Assembly: GCF_001999305.1 (NCBI RefSeq)
Contig: NZ_MLHQ01000007.1
Coordinates: 59,320-123,319 of the forward strand
Length of the DNA stretch: 64,000 bases
Direction of reading: 5' to 3'
Origin: Rodentibacter myodis
GTDB taxonomy: Bacteria > Pseudomonadota > Gammaproteobacteria > Enterobacterales > Pasteurellaceae
Made by a program: the position numbers and the translations under genes. Below, piece after piece: positions 50,972-60,511 of this stretch. The notes under the pieces were generated by a model. That model worked only from the letters and a program-made list of their open reading frames with translations. It had not been told where the DNA came from and made no database searches. Each line of letters opens with the position of its first letter. Within the stretch, counting starts at the first letter, position 1.

Positions 50972-53029
50972 TTAATTCATTTTTTTCGCTTTGGAACGGG
51001 CAATACGGGTATCGCCTACAATCCAATCGAAAAATAAAATAATCGCCATCATCACTACAATCAGAATAGAACCGTATGCGATAGCGATACCATATTCGCC
51101 GTCTTCTACACGGTTTAAAATATAGGCGGTTGCAACACGGGTATCTGCCGTCACTAGGAAAATAATGGCGCTCACGGTTGTCATTGCCCGTACAAAACTG
51201 GTAACCAGTGCGGACAGTAATGCCGGTTTTAACAACGGTAACACGATATACCAAAGGGTTTTCCACGAACTGCCTTTTAAAGAAAGGGAGGCTTCATCCA
51301 AAGATTTGTCCAGTTGCCCCAAGCCTGCAATAGCCGCACGCATACCAATTGGCAAATCACGCATAACCATTGAAATAATCACAATAACGCCGGTGCCGGT
51401 AATATAAAGCGGTGCATTATTAAAGGCTAAAATGTAGGAAACACCGGCAACCGTTCCCGGCACGGCAAAACAAAGCATTGTTAAAAATTCAAGGGATTTT
51501 TTACCTTGGAAATCTTTCCGTACCACAATATAGGCAATTAATAACCCAAAGAATGCTGTCAACGGTGCGGCAATACCCGCATAGATTAGGGTATTAATCA
51601 GGGATGGCCACGCACCGTCACTGAAACCTTGACCAAACAACATAGCGTAGTTTTTCAAGGTGAGAGTGTAATCTACGCCCCAGTTTACGGTGAAGCTACC
51701 GTAGAAAATGCTGCCATAGAGTGCCATATTGAACAGAATCCAAAAACCGAGCATTGCGATAATCGTATATTTCAAACCACTAGGCAGATCTTGCACATCA
51801 CCTCGATAAGACTTGCCGGAAACCGTTACATAAGAGCGGTTACCAATCCAAATATATTGAATAATAAAAATTGCCAGTGAGAAAATTAACAGCATAGATC
51901 CCAATGTACTTGCCGACGCGTAATCAAGCTGTGAACCGGCAATATAAAAATAAATTTGTGTGGCAATCACATCAAAGCTACCGCCTAATACCAATGGATT
52001 GCTGAAATCCGCAAGGGATTGGATAAACACAATTAAAAATGAGTTTGCCAATGCAGGGCGGAGCAATGGGAAAATAATATGATAGAAGGTTTGATAACGG
52101 TTTGCCCGCAAGGTGTAAGAGGCTTCTTCAATGGAGGGATGAACAGATTTTAATGCGCCGTCCAAAATCATAAAAGAAACCGGCGCAAAGGCGAGAATCT
52201 GTGCAATCGCAATGCCATTAAAGCCATAAAGCCAGTTGTAATTTGTGAACCCCAAATAAGTGCTTAAAAATTCGGTAACATAACCGGAACGCCCTAGCAT
52301 TAAGGTCACGCCCAAGCCCACCACAAATGGTGGGGTAACAATGGGTAAAATAGAGAAGATTTTTCCAATAAAAGCGGTTTTGCGTGCGATACGGGTGGTA
52401 TAGAGTGCAAACGCTAAACCAAACACGGTGGAAACAGTCCCCACAAAACCGGACAGCAAAAGCGAGTTGCTAATCACACGGACAATATAGTTCTGCGTCA
52501 AAATACGCATCACCTGTTGTGGCGCAAAGGTTTCACCGTCATAAAACATTGACACAAAAATCGCCAATGTTGGATACACGATAAAGAAGAAAATCAGCAA
52601 AATAATGCAAAGTAAGGAAGCGATAATAAATTTATCGCCCTGCATAACGTTTAGTTTTGCCAAAGAAAGGGTTGCCAATGCGGTATAACCGGCAAGCAAT
52701 ACAATCACGGCATAGCCCATACTGATTTTATATATGGAAGCACTGACAAACATAAAAAGGACGGAAAGTGCGGTCAAAAATAATGCTGTTTTTGCCTGTT
52801 GCACTTTGGGTTGATTGAAAAAGGGCAGTGTGCCGTAAATAATCATAGGCAAAAACCACAACCAAGTGAGATTCAAAGAAGCCCACCCCATCGCCTCCCA
52901 ATACTCATCGGCAGTGCTTTCAAACAAGCCATAATCCAATGCGTGGGAAGGTAAAAAGGCAAATGCCAGTAAAGATAAAATGATCCAAAAATTAGCGGAA
53001 TGCAAAATGGAAAGTTTTTTTGCGTTCAT
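50972..53029 (-). CDS. afuB: ABC transporter permease AfuB, fused double module
   Basis: This 685-residue protein carries two BPD_transp_1 permease halves (about 160-400 and 465-680), each with an EAA-type loop (DGALKSVHPSIEEASYTLRA; AIAGLGQLDKSLDEASLSLKG), plus three or four extra N-terminal membrane segments. One polypeptide therefore supplies the full channel. It lies between afuA, with a stem-loop in the gap, and afuC. USS at about 52773. Confidence 0.92.
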   Translation of the reverse strand: MNAKKLSILHSANFWIILSLLAFAFLPSHALDYGLFESTADEYWEAMGWASLNLTWLWFLPMIIYGTLPFFNQPKVQQAKTALFLTALSVLFMFVSASIYKISMGYAVIVLLAGYTALATLSLAKLNVMQGDKFIIASLLCIILLIFFFIVYPTLAIFVSMFYDGETFAPQQVMRILTQNYIVRVISNSLLLSGFVGTVSTVFGLAFALYTTRIARKTAFIGKIFSILPIVTPPFVVGLGVTLMLGRSGYVTEFLSTYLGFTNYNWLYGFNGIAIAQILAFAPVSFMILDGALKSVHPSIEEASYTLRANRYQTFYHIIFPLLRPALANSFLIVFIQSLADFSNPLVLGGSFDVIATQIYFYIAGSQLDYASASTLGSMLLIFSLAIFIIQYIWIGNRSYVTVSGKSYRGDVQDLPSGLKYTIIAMLGFWILFNMALYGSIFYGSFTVNWGVDYTLTLKNYAMLFGQGFSDGAWPSLINTLIYAGIAAPLTAFFGLLIAYIVVRKDFQGKKSLEFLTMLCFAVPGTVAGVSYILAFNNAPLYITGTGVIVIISMVMRDLPIGMRAAIAGLGQLDKSLDEASLSLKGSSWKTLWYIVLPLLKPALLSALVTSFVRAMTTVSAIIFLVTADTRVATAYILNRVEDGEYGIAIAYGSILIVVMMAIILFFDWIVGDTRIARSKAKKMN

Positions 53030-53049
53030 ACAACCTCGCAGAAGGTAAA

Positions 53050-53078
53050 AAGATAAAACGGCAGAAGATCTACCGTTT
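53050..53078 (-). terminator. Stem-loop between afuA and afuB
   Basis: AAACGG (53056-53061) pairs with CCGTTT (53073-53078), then a T-rich run on the minus strand. Probably partial termination that favours the binding protein over the permease. Confidence 0.5.
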
Positions 53079-53089
53079 CATCAACAACA

Positions 53090-54130
53090 TTATTGTGCCA
53101 GTTTTACTTCTTGCACCCATTTTTCAATTAAGGCTTTGCGTTGTTCTGCTGCACCGTATTTTTCAAAGTCATAATTGATTAAATTAAGTTTAGTCGGGTC
53201 AAACGCCATTGGCGATTGTTCTGCCGTGGTATTGGTTAAGGTTTGTAGTGAATCGCCTTTCTTCCAAGCCAATTCTTGCCCCTCTTTGGATAACGCCCAA
53301 TCCACGAATAATTTGGCATTATCAATATTGCGTGCGCCTTTTAAAATGCTCACACCGCCCAATTCATAGCCTGTTCCTTCGCAAGGCACGACTAATTCTA
53401 ATGGCGCACCTTGACGTTTTTCAAGGGCATAATCGTGTAAGAACCCAACGCCCACTGCCGCTTCACCACGTGCGGCATTTCGGGAAGGGGTAATACCGGA
53501 TTTGGTGTATTGAGAAATATTCGGATGCAAGGCTTTTAAGAAATCAAAGGCTTGATTTTCACCCCAAAGTTGAACAAAGGTTGCCAAAGCGGTGTAAGCC
53601 GTACCGGCACTTTGTGGATCGGCAATCTGTACTTCGCCTTTTAAACGTGGATCGGTTAAATCCTTCCAACATTTTGGCACCTCTTTAATGCCTAATTTTG
53701 CAAGGCGTTCCGTATTTACGCCAAAACCTAAAATGCCCATATAAATGGCGGAAACATAATGTCCTTTGGTTTTTGCCGGATCACGAAAACGCTCGGTAAT
53801 TTCCGCAATATAGTTGGATTTATAAGGTTCAATTAAACCGAGTTCTGCCGCTTGTGCCTGCGGATCAAACGTACCGCCAAACCACACATCCGCTTGCGGA
53901 TTATTTTTTTCCGCCTCAATTTTGGCAAAGGTACTGCCCGAACCGTTACGAATAAAAGAGGTTTTCACATCATATTTTTCGCCAAAGGCTTTTGTGGTGG
54001 TTTCACATAAAATATTGGTTGCACTGCAATAAACCACCAATCGACCTTTAGCATTCGCCGCACCGGATACGGCTAAACCTGCCGCCAAAAGTGCGGTTGA
54101 AATCGCAAAAGAAATTTTGTTGAATTTCAT
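53090..54130 (-). CDS. afuA: Periplasmic hexose-phosphate-binding protein AfuA
   Basis: 346 residues from the start at 54130 (AGGAG upstream; longer frame to 54250 unsupported). Signal peptide MKFNKISFAISTALLAAG...ANA, mature start KGRLVVYCSATN. FIRNGSGSTFAKIEAEKNNP, TKSGITPSRNAARGEAAVG and VPCEGTGYELGGVSI closely match Actinobacillus AfuA as I remember it. That protein was shown to bind glucose- and fructose-phosphates rather than Fe3+. The Tyr pair that binds iron in FbpA is not evident. A USS (54089-54097) lies in the signal-peptide codons. Confidence 0.9.
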   Translation of the reverse strand: MKFNKISFAISTALLAAGLAVSGAANAKGRLVVYCSATNILCETTTKAFGEKYDVKTSFIRNGSGSTFAKIEAEKNNPQADVWFGGTFDPQAQAAELGLIEPYKSNYIAEITERFRDPAKTKGHYVSAIYMGILGFGVNTERLAKLGIKEVPKCWKDLTDPRLKGEVQIADPQSAGTAYTALATFVQLWGENQAFDFLKALHPNISQYTKSGITPSRNAARGEAAVGVGFLHDYALEKRQGAPLELVVPCEGTGYELGGVSILKGARNIDNAKLFVDWALSKEGQELAWKKGDSLQTLTNTTAEQSPMAFDPTKLNLINYDFEKYGAAEQRKALIEKWVQEVKLAQ

Positions 54131-54297
54131 AATAAACACTCCTATTGGATAAAAATGGTAAGATCTTATGCGAAAATGCGAAAGAATACCGTGATAGCCC
54201 TCACAGTTTTTAAAATTTAACATAAAAAATAAAGGTGAAATCGACCGCACTTTTCTTTATAATTCGGGGAATTTTTCTAACCTTTCAGATTCTCTTT

Positions 54298-54939
54298 ATG
54301 CCAGATTCATCTTGTATCATCATCGCCGTTACCGGCGCATCCGCTTCCGGAAAAAGCTCCATCGCCTCCACCGTTCACAAAGAACTTTGCAATGAATTAG
54401 GTTGTCAACAAATTGGGATTATTGCAGAAGATAGCTACTATAAAGATCAAAGCCATTTAGAAATGAGTGAACGGGTGAAAACCAATTATGATCACCCTAA
54501 TTCAATGGATCGTGATTTATTGATTCAACATTTGAAAGATTTAAAAGCCGGTCGTGCCGTGGATATTCCAGTATATAGCTATGTCGAACACACCCGTACA
54601 GATGAAACCACCCGTTTTACGCCGAAGCGTATTGTGATTTTAGAAGGCATTTTATTACTCACTGATGAATGGGTTCGCCAACTCACCGATATTTCCGTCT
54701 TTGTGGATACGCCGCTGGATATTTGTTTTATCCGCCGTTTACAACGCGATATGGAAGAACGCGGGCGTTCCCTTCAATCGGTTATTGAGCAATATCGTGC
54801 CACCGTTCGCCCAATGTTCCTCCAATTTATTGAGCCTTCCAAACAATATGCCGACATTGTCATTCCACGCGGTGGCAAAAACCGTATTGCGATCAATATG
54901 TTAAAAGCTCAAATTCTTCATTTACTAAGTCAAAAATAG
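54298..54939 (+). CDS. udk: Uridine/cytidine kinase
   Basis: 213 residues from the start [15 protein letters not shown] at 54298; the frame extends to 54235 without support. Walker [31 protein letters not shown] and [13 protein letters not shown] are Udk signatures. It salvages uridine and cytidine to monophosphates. It heads a run with dcd, an AsmA-family gene and an MFS gene, the order seen in H. influenzae. Confidence 0.96.
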   Translation: MPDSSCIIIAVTGASASGKSSIASTVHKELCNELGCQQIGIIAEDSYYKDQSHLEMSERVKTNYDHPNSMDRDLLIQHLKDLKAGRAVDIPVYSYVEHTRTDETTRFTPKRIVILEGILLLTDEWVRQLTDISVFVDTPLDICFIRRLQRDMEERGRSLQSVIEQYRATVRPMFLQFIEPSKQYADIVIPRGGKNRIAINMLKAQILHLLSQK

Positions 54940-54947
54940 GAGAAGTT

Positions 54948-55532
54948 ATGCGCCTTTGTGATACCGATATTGAACGCTATCTGGACGATGGCATTATTTC
55001 TTTAACGCCCCGTCCCGAAAATGACAAAATCAATGGTGCCACCATTGATGTGCGTTTAGGCAATTCTTTCCGTGTATTTCGTGAACATTCCGCCCCATAT
55101 ATTGATTTAAGCGGCCCAAAAGAGGAGGTGTCCGCTCAGTTAGAATCCGTGATGAGCGATGAAATCATCATTCCCGAGAGGGAAGCCTTTTTCCTACACC
55201 CCGGTGTACTGGCACTTGCCACAACCCTTGAATCGGTAAAATTACCGGCAAATATTATCGGTTGGTTGGACGGACGTTCTTCCCTTGCCCGTCTAGGATT
55301 AATGGTTCACGTAACCGCCCACCGTATCGATCCGGGTTGGGAAGGCAAAATCGTGTTGGAATTTTATAATTCCGGCAAATTGCCTTTAGCCCTTCGCCCG
55401 AATATGGTGATTGGTGCATTAAGTTTTGAAGTGTTAAGCGGCACGGCAGCACGCCCTTACAATAGCCGTAAAGATGCCAAATATAAAAATCAGCAAAATG
55501 CGGTGGCAAGCCGTATTGATGAGGATAAATAA
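54948..55532 (+). CDS. dcd: dCTP deaminase
   Basis: This 194-residue trimeric enzyme deaminates dCTP to dUTP for thymidylate synthesis. Motifs: [52 protein letters not shown] (catalytic Glu in the following [11 protein letters not shown]), and [13 protein letters not shown] at the C-terminus. It is 8 bp after udk, with AGGAG overlapping the gap, and its stop overlaps the next start by one base. Confidence 0.97.
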   Translation: MRLCDTDIERYLDDGIISLTPRPENDKINGATIDVRLGNSFRVFREHSAPYIDLSGPKEEVSAQLESVMSDEIIIPEREAFFLHPGVLALATTLESVKLPANIIGWLDGRSSLARLGLMVHVTAHRIDPGWEGKIVLEFYNSGKLPLALRPNMVIGALSFEVLSGTAARPYNSRKDAKYKNQQNAVASRIDEDK

Positions 55533-56722
55533 TGAAAAAGATCGCAATAAGCCTGCTGATCGTGCTTGTTGCGATCTTTGTCGGTCTTTATGTTCAATTA
55601 CAGCAAATCAAATCACAGCTCACCGAGCAATTCGCACAACGGGGAATTGAGGTTAAATCGTTGGATTTAAACTTCATTCCTCAACCAACCGTTTCCATTG
55701 AACAACTGAATTATCGCACCGTTTCATTAAAAAAAATTAAGGGAAAATTCGCCTTTCTCCCACTCATTTTCGGTGAAATAAAATTACAACAGCTCACCAT
55801 TGAGCAAGCCAAATTGAGTGAAAACGCATTGAATTCTGCCAACATCGAAATGTTGTTTTCCGATTTTTCACTCAAAAATTTATTCGCCAATAATGTGGTA
55901 TTTAACGGCTCAAACTTTGTTTCCGTTGTACTTGAAAAGCCTATTTATGGTCAAACGCAAAAATTTGATCTCGCCTTTAATAAAGCCAATATTAGACTTC
56001 GCCAAAATTCGGCATCCCTCATTCAATTTGAGGGGGCGGTGGTAAATCATCAGCCTTTAGGCTACATTGAAATCCACGCCAATTTATCCAAACCACAAAA
56101 AAATGCTATCGCCTACATCAAACCCGTTTGCACAACAGATTGCCTTGCCATACTAAAATTTAATGCGTTGGCTGAAAAAAGTGCGGTCAATTTTTCCGGT
56201 AAAAATTTTCCTTTAACGCCTTTGCTCAACTTATTAAATTTCCCGAATACAATGACGGGAACGGCGGATTTTAATGTTCATCTTGGGTTTGAACACTTTG
56301 ATTTAACGGAAAGTCAATTCGATTTTAATGCCCGTGACGGTGAGCTTTTGGGGCTAAATTTATTGGAACTTGTGGCACAATATTTACCCATTAATTACAA
56401 CGATGATTTGTTGGAAGGAAAACGAATGAATACCGCCTATCAGCGTATTGAATCTTCATTTTCCTTAGAAAAAAGTTTATTAAATATTGATGAATTTCAC
56501 TTAAAAACCACCGCACTTTCTGGCGAAGGCTATGGTGCGATTGATTTACATACAATGCAATGTGATGTCAATCTTTTGCTCTCGGCAACCGATCCAAAAT
56601 ATCGGGATCTCAAGCTCCCAATTCGTTTTTTTGACAGTTGCTATTCTCCCCAATACAAATTAGACATCACTAAAGATTTTCGCAAACAGTTAAAAAATCT
56701 TATTAAAGAGAAGTTGAAGTAA
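55532..56722 (+). CDS. AsmA-family protein, single N-terminal membrane anchor
   Basis: This 396-residue protein has an N-terminal membrane segment (about 4-22) followed by a periplasmic beta-rich region typical of AsmA-like proteins. Family-like stretches include VSIEQLNYRTVSLKKIKGKF in the first quarter and LNIDEFHLKTTALSGEGYGA near the C-terminus. AsmA-like proteins act in outer-membrane lipid homeostasis or phospholipid transport. It overlaps both neighbours by one base (dcd upstream, MFS downstream). A USS lies at about 56179. Confidence 0.8.
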   Translation: MKKIAISLLIVLVAIFVGLYVQLQQIKSQLTEQFAQRGIEVKSLDLNFIPQPTVSIEQLNYRTVSLKKIKGKFAFLPLIFGEIKLQQLTIEQAKLSENALNSANIEMLFSDFSLKNLFANNVVFNGSNFVSVVLEKPIYGQTQKFDLAFNKANIRLRQNSASLIQFEGAVVNHQPLGYIEIHANLSKPQKNAIAYIKPVCTTDCLAILKFNALAEKSAVNFSGKNFPLTPLLNLLNFPNTMTGTADFNVHLGFEHFDLTESQFDFNARDGELLGLNLLELVAQYLPINYNDDLLEGKRMNTAYQRIESSFSLEKSLLNIDEFHLKTTALSGEGYGAIDLHTMQCDVNLLLSATDPKYRDLKLPIRFFDSCYSPQYKLDITKDFRKQLKNLIKEKLK

Positions 56723-57900
56723 TGTCGTTTTATCATCAAGTGGAAAAGCGTCAAATGTGGCGGGTTATTATCATTGCCTGTGCCGCTTTTATTTTTAATA
56801 CCACAGAATTTGTCCCTGTTGCGCTGCTCAGTGATATTGCAGAAAGTTTTGCAATGCAACCTTCGGAAACCGGTTTAATGATGACGGTTTATGCTTGGAC
56901 GGTGCTTGTTATGTCGCTGCCGGCAATGCTTGCCACGGGGAAAATGGAACGAAAAAATTTACTGATTAAACTTTTTGTGGTCTTTATTATCGGGCATATT
57001 CTTTCCGTTCTTGCACAAAATTTTTGGATGCTACTGATTGCCCGAATGTGCATTGCCTTGGCACATTCTATCTTTTGGTCAATTACCGCCTCGCTTGTTA
57101 TGCGTATTGCACCTAAAAATAAGAAAACCCAAGCCCTCGGAATGCTTGCTATTGGCACATCATTGGCAACCATTTTAGGTTTACCACTTGGTCGTCTGGT
57201 AGGGCAGGTTGTCGGCTGGCGAATCACTTTTGCCATTATTGCCGTTCTTGCATTGGTAACAATGTTCCTCATTCTTCGCTTATTACCGAATCTTCCAAGT
57301 AAAAACGCAGGCTCTCTTGCCAGCCTTCCTTTGTTGGCAAAGCGTCCATTATTGATCGGACTTTATCTCACCACGGCGATTATTGTTGCAGCACACTTTA
57401 CCGCTTACACCTATATTGAACCCTTTATGATTCAAATTGGGGAACTGAATCCGAATCTTGCGACTTTTATTCTGTTAATTTTTGGGTTGTCAGGTATCAC
57501 GGCAAGCCTACTTTTTAACCGTTTATACCGTTTTAATCCGATAAAATTTATCGTCACTGCAATGGGATTATTGGTGATGGCGCTCGTTCTTTTACGCCTT
57601 TCATCTGATTTTACAATCACAATGTTTATGCTTGCCTTTATTTGGGGAATTGGCATTTCCTGTATTGCCCTTGCATTACAAATGCAGGTGCTACAACTCG
57701 CCCCCGATGCCACCGATGTCGCAACGGCCATTTTTTCCGGCATATTCAACGCCGGTATTGGCGCAGGAGCATTGTTCGGCAGTCAAATAATGCATTATGT
57801 GGGACTAGAATATATTGGATTTAGTGGGGCAGTTCTTGGGAGCATAGGTTTGCTGATTTTCAGTCTTTTTCAGCTCCATTATCATTCGCCAAAAAAATAA
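56722..57900 (+). CDS. MFS efflux transporter (SotB/YdeA-like)
   Basis: This 392-residue protein has 12 membrane segments. Motifs include AFIFNTTEFVPVALLSDIA near the start and the loop-2/3 region MLATGKMERKNLL. SIFWSITASLVMRIAPKNKK and GLPLGRLVGQVVGWR are typical of the DHA1 sugar/drug efflux (SotB) group. Likely exports sugars or drugs; substrate unknown. It ends the udk-dcd-asmA run and is followed by a 273-bp non-coding stretch. Confidence 0.88.
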   Translation: MSFYHQVEKRQMWRVIIIACAAFIFNTTEFVPVALLSDIAESFAMQPSETGLMMTVYAWTVLVMSLPAMLATGKMERKNLLIKLFVVFIIGHILSVLAQNFWMLLIARMCIALAHSIFWSITASLVMRIAPKNKKTQALGMLAIGTSLATILGLPLGRLVGQVVGWRITFAIIAVLALVTMFLILRLLPNLPSKNAGSLASLPLLAKRPLLIGLYLTTAIIVAAHFTAYTYIEPFMIQIGELNPNLATFILLIFGLSGITASLLFNRLYRFNPIKFIVTAMGLLVMALVLLRLSSDFTITMFMLAFIWGIGISCIALALQMQVLQLAPDATDVATAIFSGIFNAGIGAGALFGSQIMHYVGLEYIGFSGAVLGSIGLLIFSLFQLHYHSPKK

Positions 57901-58173
57901 CTGAAGCTTAATCTATTCCTTAAAACTTGAAATATTTTCAGTTCTCTAGGTTAATAAAAGGCATAGTTTATTTTTTGAACTATCCTCTAAAAGTTGGACG
58001 GCTAAATCAACTGACTAAGGCACTAATTTTTATAGTTTCATGTCCCATTCGTCACAAAACTGAAAGGATCCTCTTGTCAATCCTGTTTATATTTGTCAGG
58101 GTAATCACATTTTCATCGTTGCCTTACAAGGCTTCCTCAAAATTGACCGCACTTTTACAAATTTTCCGTAAGA
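57901..58173. other. Non-coding junction before the T6SS locus, possible IS3-type end
   Basis: No convincing gene. TGAACTATCCTCTAAAAG then TTGGACG (57976-58000) resembles terminal repeats of IS3/IS150-group insertion sequences, which often read TGNACTGNCCCCNAAAAGTTGGAC. A USS lies at 58144-58152. This boundary separates conserved genes from the accessory locus. Confidence 0.3.
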
Positions 58174-59697
58174 CTACTCGTCTAGTACAACCGCCTCATT
58201 GACGTTATTCTCAAAAACCATTCTAATCGGCAAAGCATCAATTGAACCAAATCCACCACTATAAAGCGGCGCATTCGCTATTGTTTCACCAATATATTCA
58301 GGACTTCTATGTTTAAACCCTATCGGCGGCAACTTTAAGCCATCCGCATCACCTGTACAAGATGAATTATGCACATATTTAGCCAAAATACATAAGTGCA
58401 ACTTATCCCTAAAATGCTGTGCTCGCTTAGGTAAACGGTCGCTTTTTCTAAGTTCATCTGTTTGATGATTAATAAAACTTTCAACCGAAAATGGGTTTTC
58501 TAATACTTCTCTCAGATACGCTTTAAATTCTTGACTAAAATCCTCATTTAACAAAGACAAAGCACATTCTGATGAAGAAGAAATAACATTAAAAAATGGG
58601 GTATATTCTGTATAGGCAATGTCTTTTGTTAAATTGGCTAAATGAGATGGACTAAAATCCTCGGTAAAGGGGAGTAACGGCACGCCCGCTTTTACGGCAC
58701 AATTATACATTGCCATCAGCGTAATGCGTTGCAAATCATTAGTGATAACCCGACGCCCGTAGGCATAAGCATAGCGTTGTCCTCGATTCTCTGACCATGA
58801 GTCATCTTGCCTCACCGAACGATATTGCGCATTCCATCCCTCTCCAAATGGAATACCGTTTTCAGGATTAGATAATGCCTGCTTGGCTTCGGCTAACGTT
58901 TTCTTATTGGTATATTCAAAAATAAGCTCTTTTGTTATTGGTGCATAGCCACCACCCACGTCAGAATGAGCGCCGATAAAATGATAAGTTTCGCCCGCAC
59001 CTTCAATATCCGTTAAAGGAAAATTCTTCCGATATTCGTCTAATGCCACAAAATGGACAATTTTCTCCGCACTTTGACGGCTTAAATTAAAATTATAGGG
59101 TTCGTACTTTTCAGACGAAGGTGTGCTGAAAATTTCACTCCAAAAAGCTCCGCCTTCCGAGTCGTCACTTGCATCAATGGGTTTATAATTTTTATCATCG
59201 CCCGCTTTGCCGAAAGAACCGACTGTGTCGAATAATCCAACGAATTTAAAAATACAATTTAATTTCCGTTGCTTCTTTTCAGATTTATTCATTATATTAA
59301 TAAAATCACGTGCTAAAGCGGCTCCTCGACTAAAACCAAAAACATCGATGTAACACTTATATCTATCTTGAGGAAATTTTTTACGAAGAGCTTTTATTTG
59401 TTCAATAACTAGATTAATTCGTTTAGCTCCACCAGAACCAGTTCCCTTATCAAGGGTAGAATCTGATCTATTATTTTCTGTTCCAACACCTTCAATATAA
59501 ATTGAGTCTAAATAAATGCGACATTCCGTGACTTTATTTCCGATGATATAAGCATTTTTTTCAGCGAGTTTAGGATAAAGATGGTATAACCGTGCAATAT
59601 TACTGGTTTGATTTAATTTTTCATCATTAACAAGGTTGTTTCCAGTGCCATCAAAAAACACTCCAATACGAATTACTTTACAAGTTAAAGATGCCAT
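58174..59697 (-). CDS. Tle1-family type VI lipase effector (DUF2235)
   Basis: This 507-residue alpha/beta-hydrolase has the DUF2235 motif FFDGTGNN (14-21), the nucleophile elbow GFSRG (121-125, Ser123), Asp157 in GLFDTVG and His244 in GAHSDVGGGY, a complete Ser-Asp-His triad. There is no signal peptide, as expected for a T6SS-delivered protein. Tle1 enzymes are phospholipases that attack target-cell membranes from the periplasm. It overlaps the lipoprotein gene upstream by one base (TAATG) and lies downstream of vgrG and a DUF4123 adaptor on the same strand. Functional assignment rests on family and context; activity is not shown. Confidence 0.88.
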   Translation of the reverse strand: MASLTCKVIRIGVFFDGTGNNLVNDEKLNQTSNIARLYHLYPKLAEKNAYIIGNKVTECRIYLDSIYIEGVGTENNRSDSTLDKGTGSGGAKRINLVIEQIKALRKKFPQDRYKCYIDVFGFSRGAALARDFINIMNKSEKKQRKLNCIFKFVGLFDTVGSFGKAGDDKNYKPIDASDDSEGGAFWSEIFSTPSSEKYEPYNFNLSRQSAEKIVHFVALDEYRKNFPLTDIEGAGETYHFIGAHSDVGGGYAPITKELIFEYTNKKTLAEAKQALSNPENGIPFGEGWNAQYRSVRQDDSWSENRGQRYAYAYGRRVITNDLQRITLMAMYNCAVKAGVPLLPFTEDFSPSHLANLTKDIAYTEYTPFFNVISSSSECALSLLNEDFSQEFKAYLREVLENPFSVESFINHQTDELRKSDRLPKRAQHFRDKLHLCILAKYVHNSSCTGDADGLKLPPIGFKHRSPEYIGETIANAPLYSGGFGSIDALPIRMVFENNVNEAVVLDE

Positions 59698-60395
59698 TAT
59701 TTACCTCTTACTAATATAGTATTTTCATAGATTTTACGAACATTTTCTTTAGGGTTTGCAGGTTTATTTTCGGTATAAAAATCGGGAATATGACGGGTAA
59801 TTGGCGGCATGTTTTCTTGCACACCACGTAAACTCCAAGTATTGTAATGCGTTCCTCCCGTATCAAAATCCTTTTTTAACACTTCAAATCGTAAATAATC
59901 TAGAATATTACTTAATGCAAATACGTCATTCTTTTGAAATCTGTTCACTATAAATTTAAATTTAGGATCCATTTCAAAACCAAGTCCTATAATGGCACAA
60001 ATTTGTGTCATTTCTTCTAAGTCTCCCCTAAATCGGTCATTCCCAACATATTTCTTAGTCAATTTATCAGCTTTTTCTACCCAATTTATTTTCACTTGCT
60101 CATCAGTTACATCTTTCCAAAAGCCCGGATAGTAAATCTCTAGCATTTGGCTGATTTCTTTATACATTCTTAGGGTTTTATCCTGTTCGATTCGTGTCCA
60201 TTCTTCGGCACTAAGTACATAAGGTTTTGAGGTGTCTATCATGGTTTTCTCCTGATTTTCCGGTAGGCAGCGGTATTTCACTTCTGCACAAGGACGTTGT
60301 TTAAAAAATTCTTCTCGAAAACTGGCTTTTGAGCATGAAGAATTCGTCAAGATAACGGTTACAATAAATAAAAGTGCGGTGAGTTTTTTCATCAT
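59697..60395 (-). CDS. Putative immunity lipoprotein, copy 1 (cognate to the effector)
   Basis: This 232-residue protein has an N-terminal signal with a likely lipid-attachment Cys (ILTNSSCSKAS; Ser after Cys suggests outer-membrane sorting, though Asn at -3 is atypical). It directly abuts the intact Tle1 gene, the usual arrangement of effector and immunity. The first ~100 residues are nearly identical to copies 2-4; residues about 100-175 differ; the end (YNTWSLRGVQENMPPITRH) is again conserved. No known domain recognised. A lipoprotein immunity protein (Tli1) is known for EAEC Tle1. Role inferred from context. A USS (60372-60380) lies in its signal-peptide codons. Confidence 0.75.
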   Translation of the reverse strand: MMKKLTALLFIVTVILTNSSCSKASFREEFFKQRPCAEVKYRCLPENQEKTMIDTSKPYVLSAEEWTRIEQDKTLRMYKEISQMLEIYYPGFWKDVTDEQVKINWVEKADKLTKKYVGNDRFRGDLEEMTQICAIIGLGFEMDPKFKFIVNRFQKNDVFALSNILDYLRFEVLKKDFDTGGTHYNTWSLRGVQENMPPITRHIPDFYTENKPANPKENVRKIYENTILVRGK

Positions 60396-60511
60396 TTCTT
60401 GAGTTCAGTTAAGATATTGAGGAGTATAACGATAATTTATTGATAGTGCTTGTATGATTTTAGATTTATCATTGGGTATAGCCCTTCAATACTAAATACT
60501 TTACAGGTCAT
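60396..60511 (-). pseudogene. Relic of a tle1 5' end in the linker, unit 2
   Basis: The 3' linker of copy 2 starts MTCKVFSIEGLYPMINLK and stops after 24 codons (60437-60511), overlapping the lipoprotein stop by 11 bp. MTCKV matches TCKV at the start of the intact effector, but FFDGTGNN is deleted. Beyond the stop the DNA still resembles effector codons ~30-50. A possible -10 (TATACT on the minus strand, 60423-60428) precedes copy 1. Confidence 0.7.

Noticed and set aside
57927..58202. Open frame of 91 codons on the plus strand after the MFS gene
   Set aside because: No ribosome-binding site, no recognisable domain, it runs into the end of the convergent effector gene and contains a USS; it looks like chance in an intergenic stretch.
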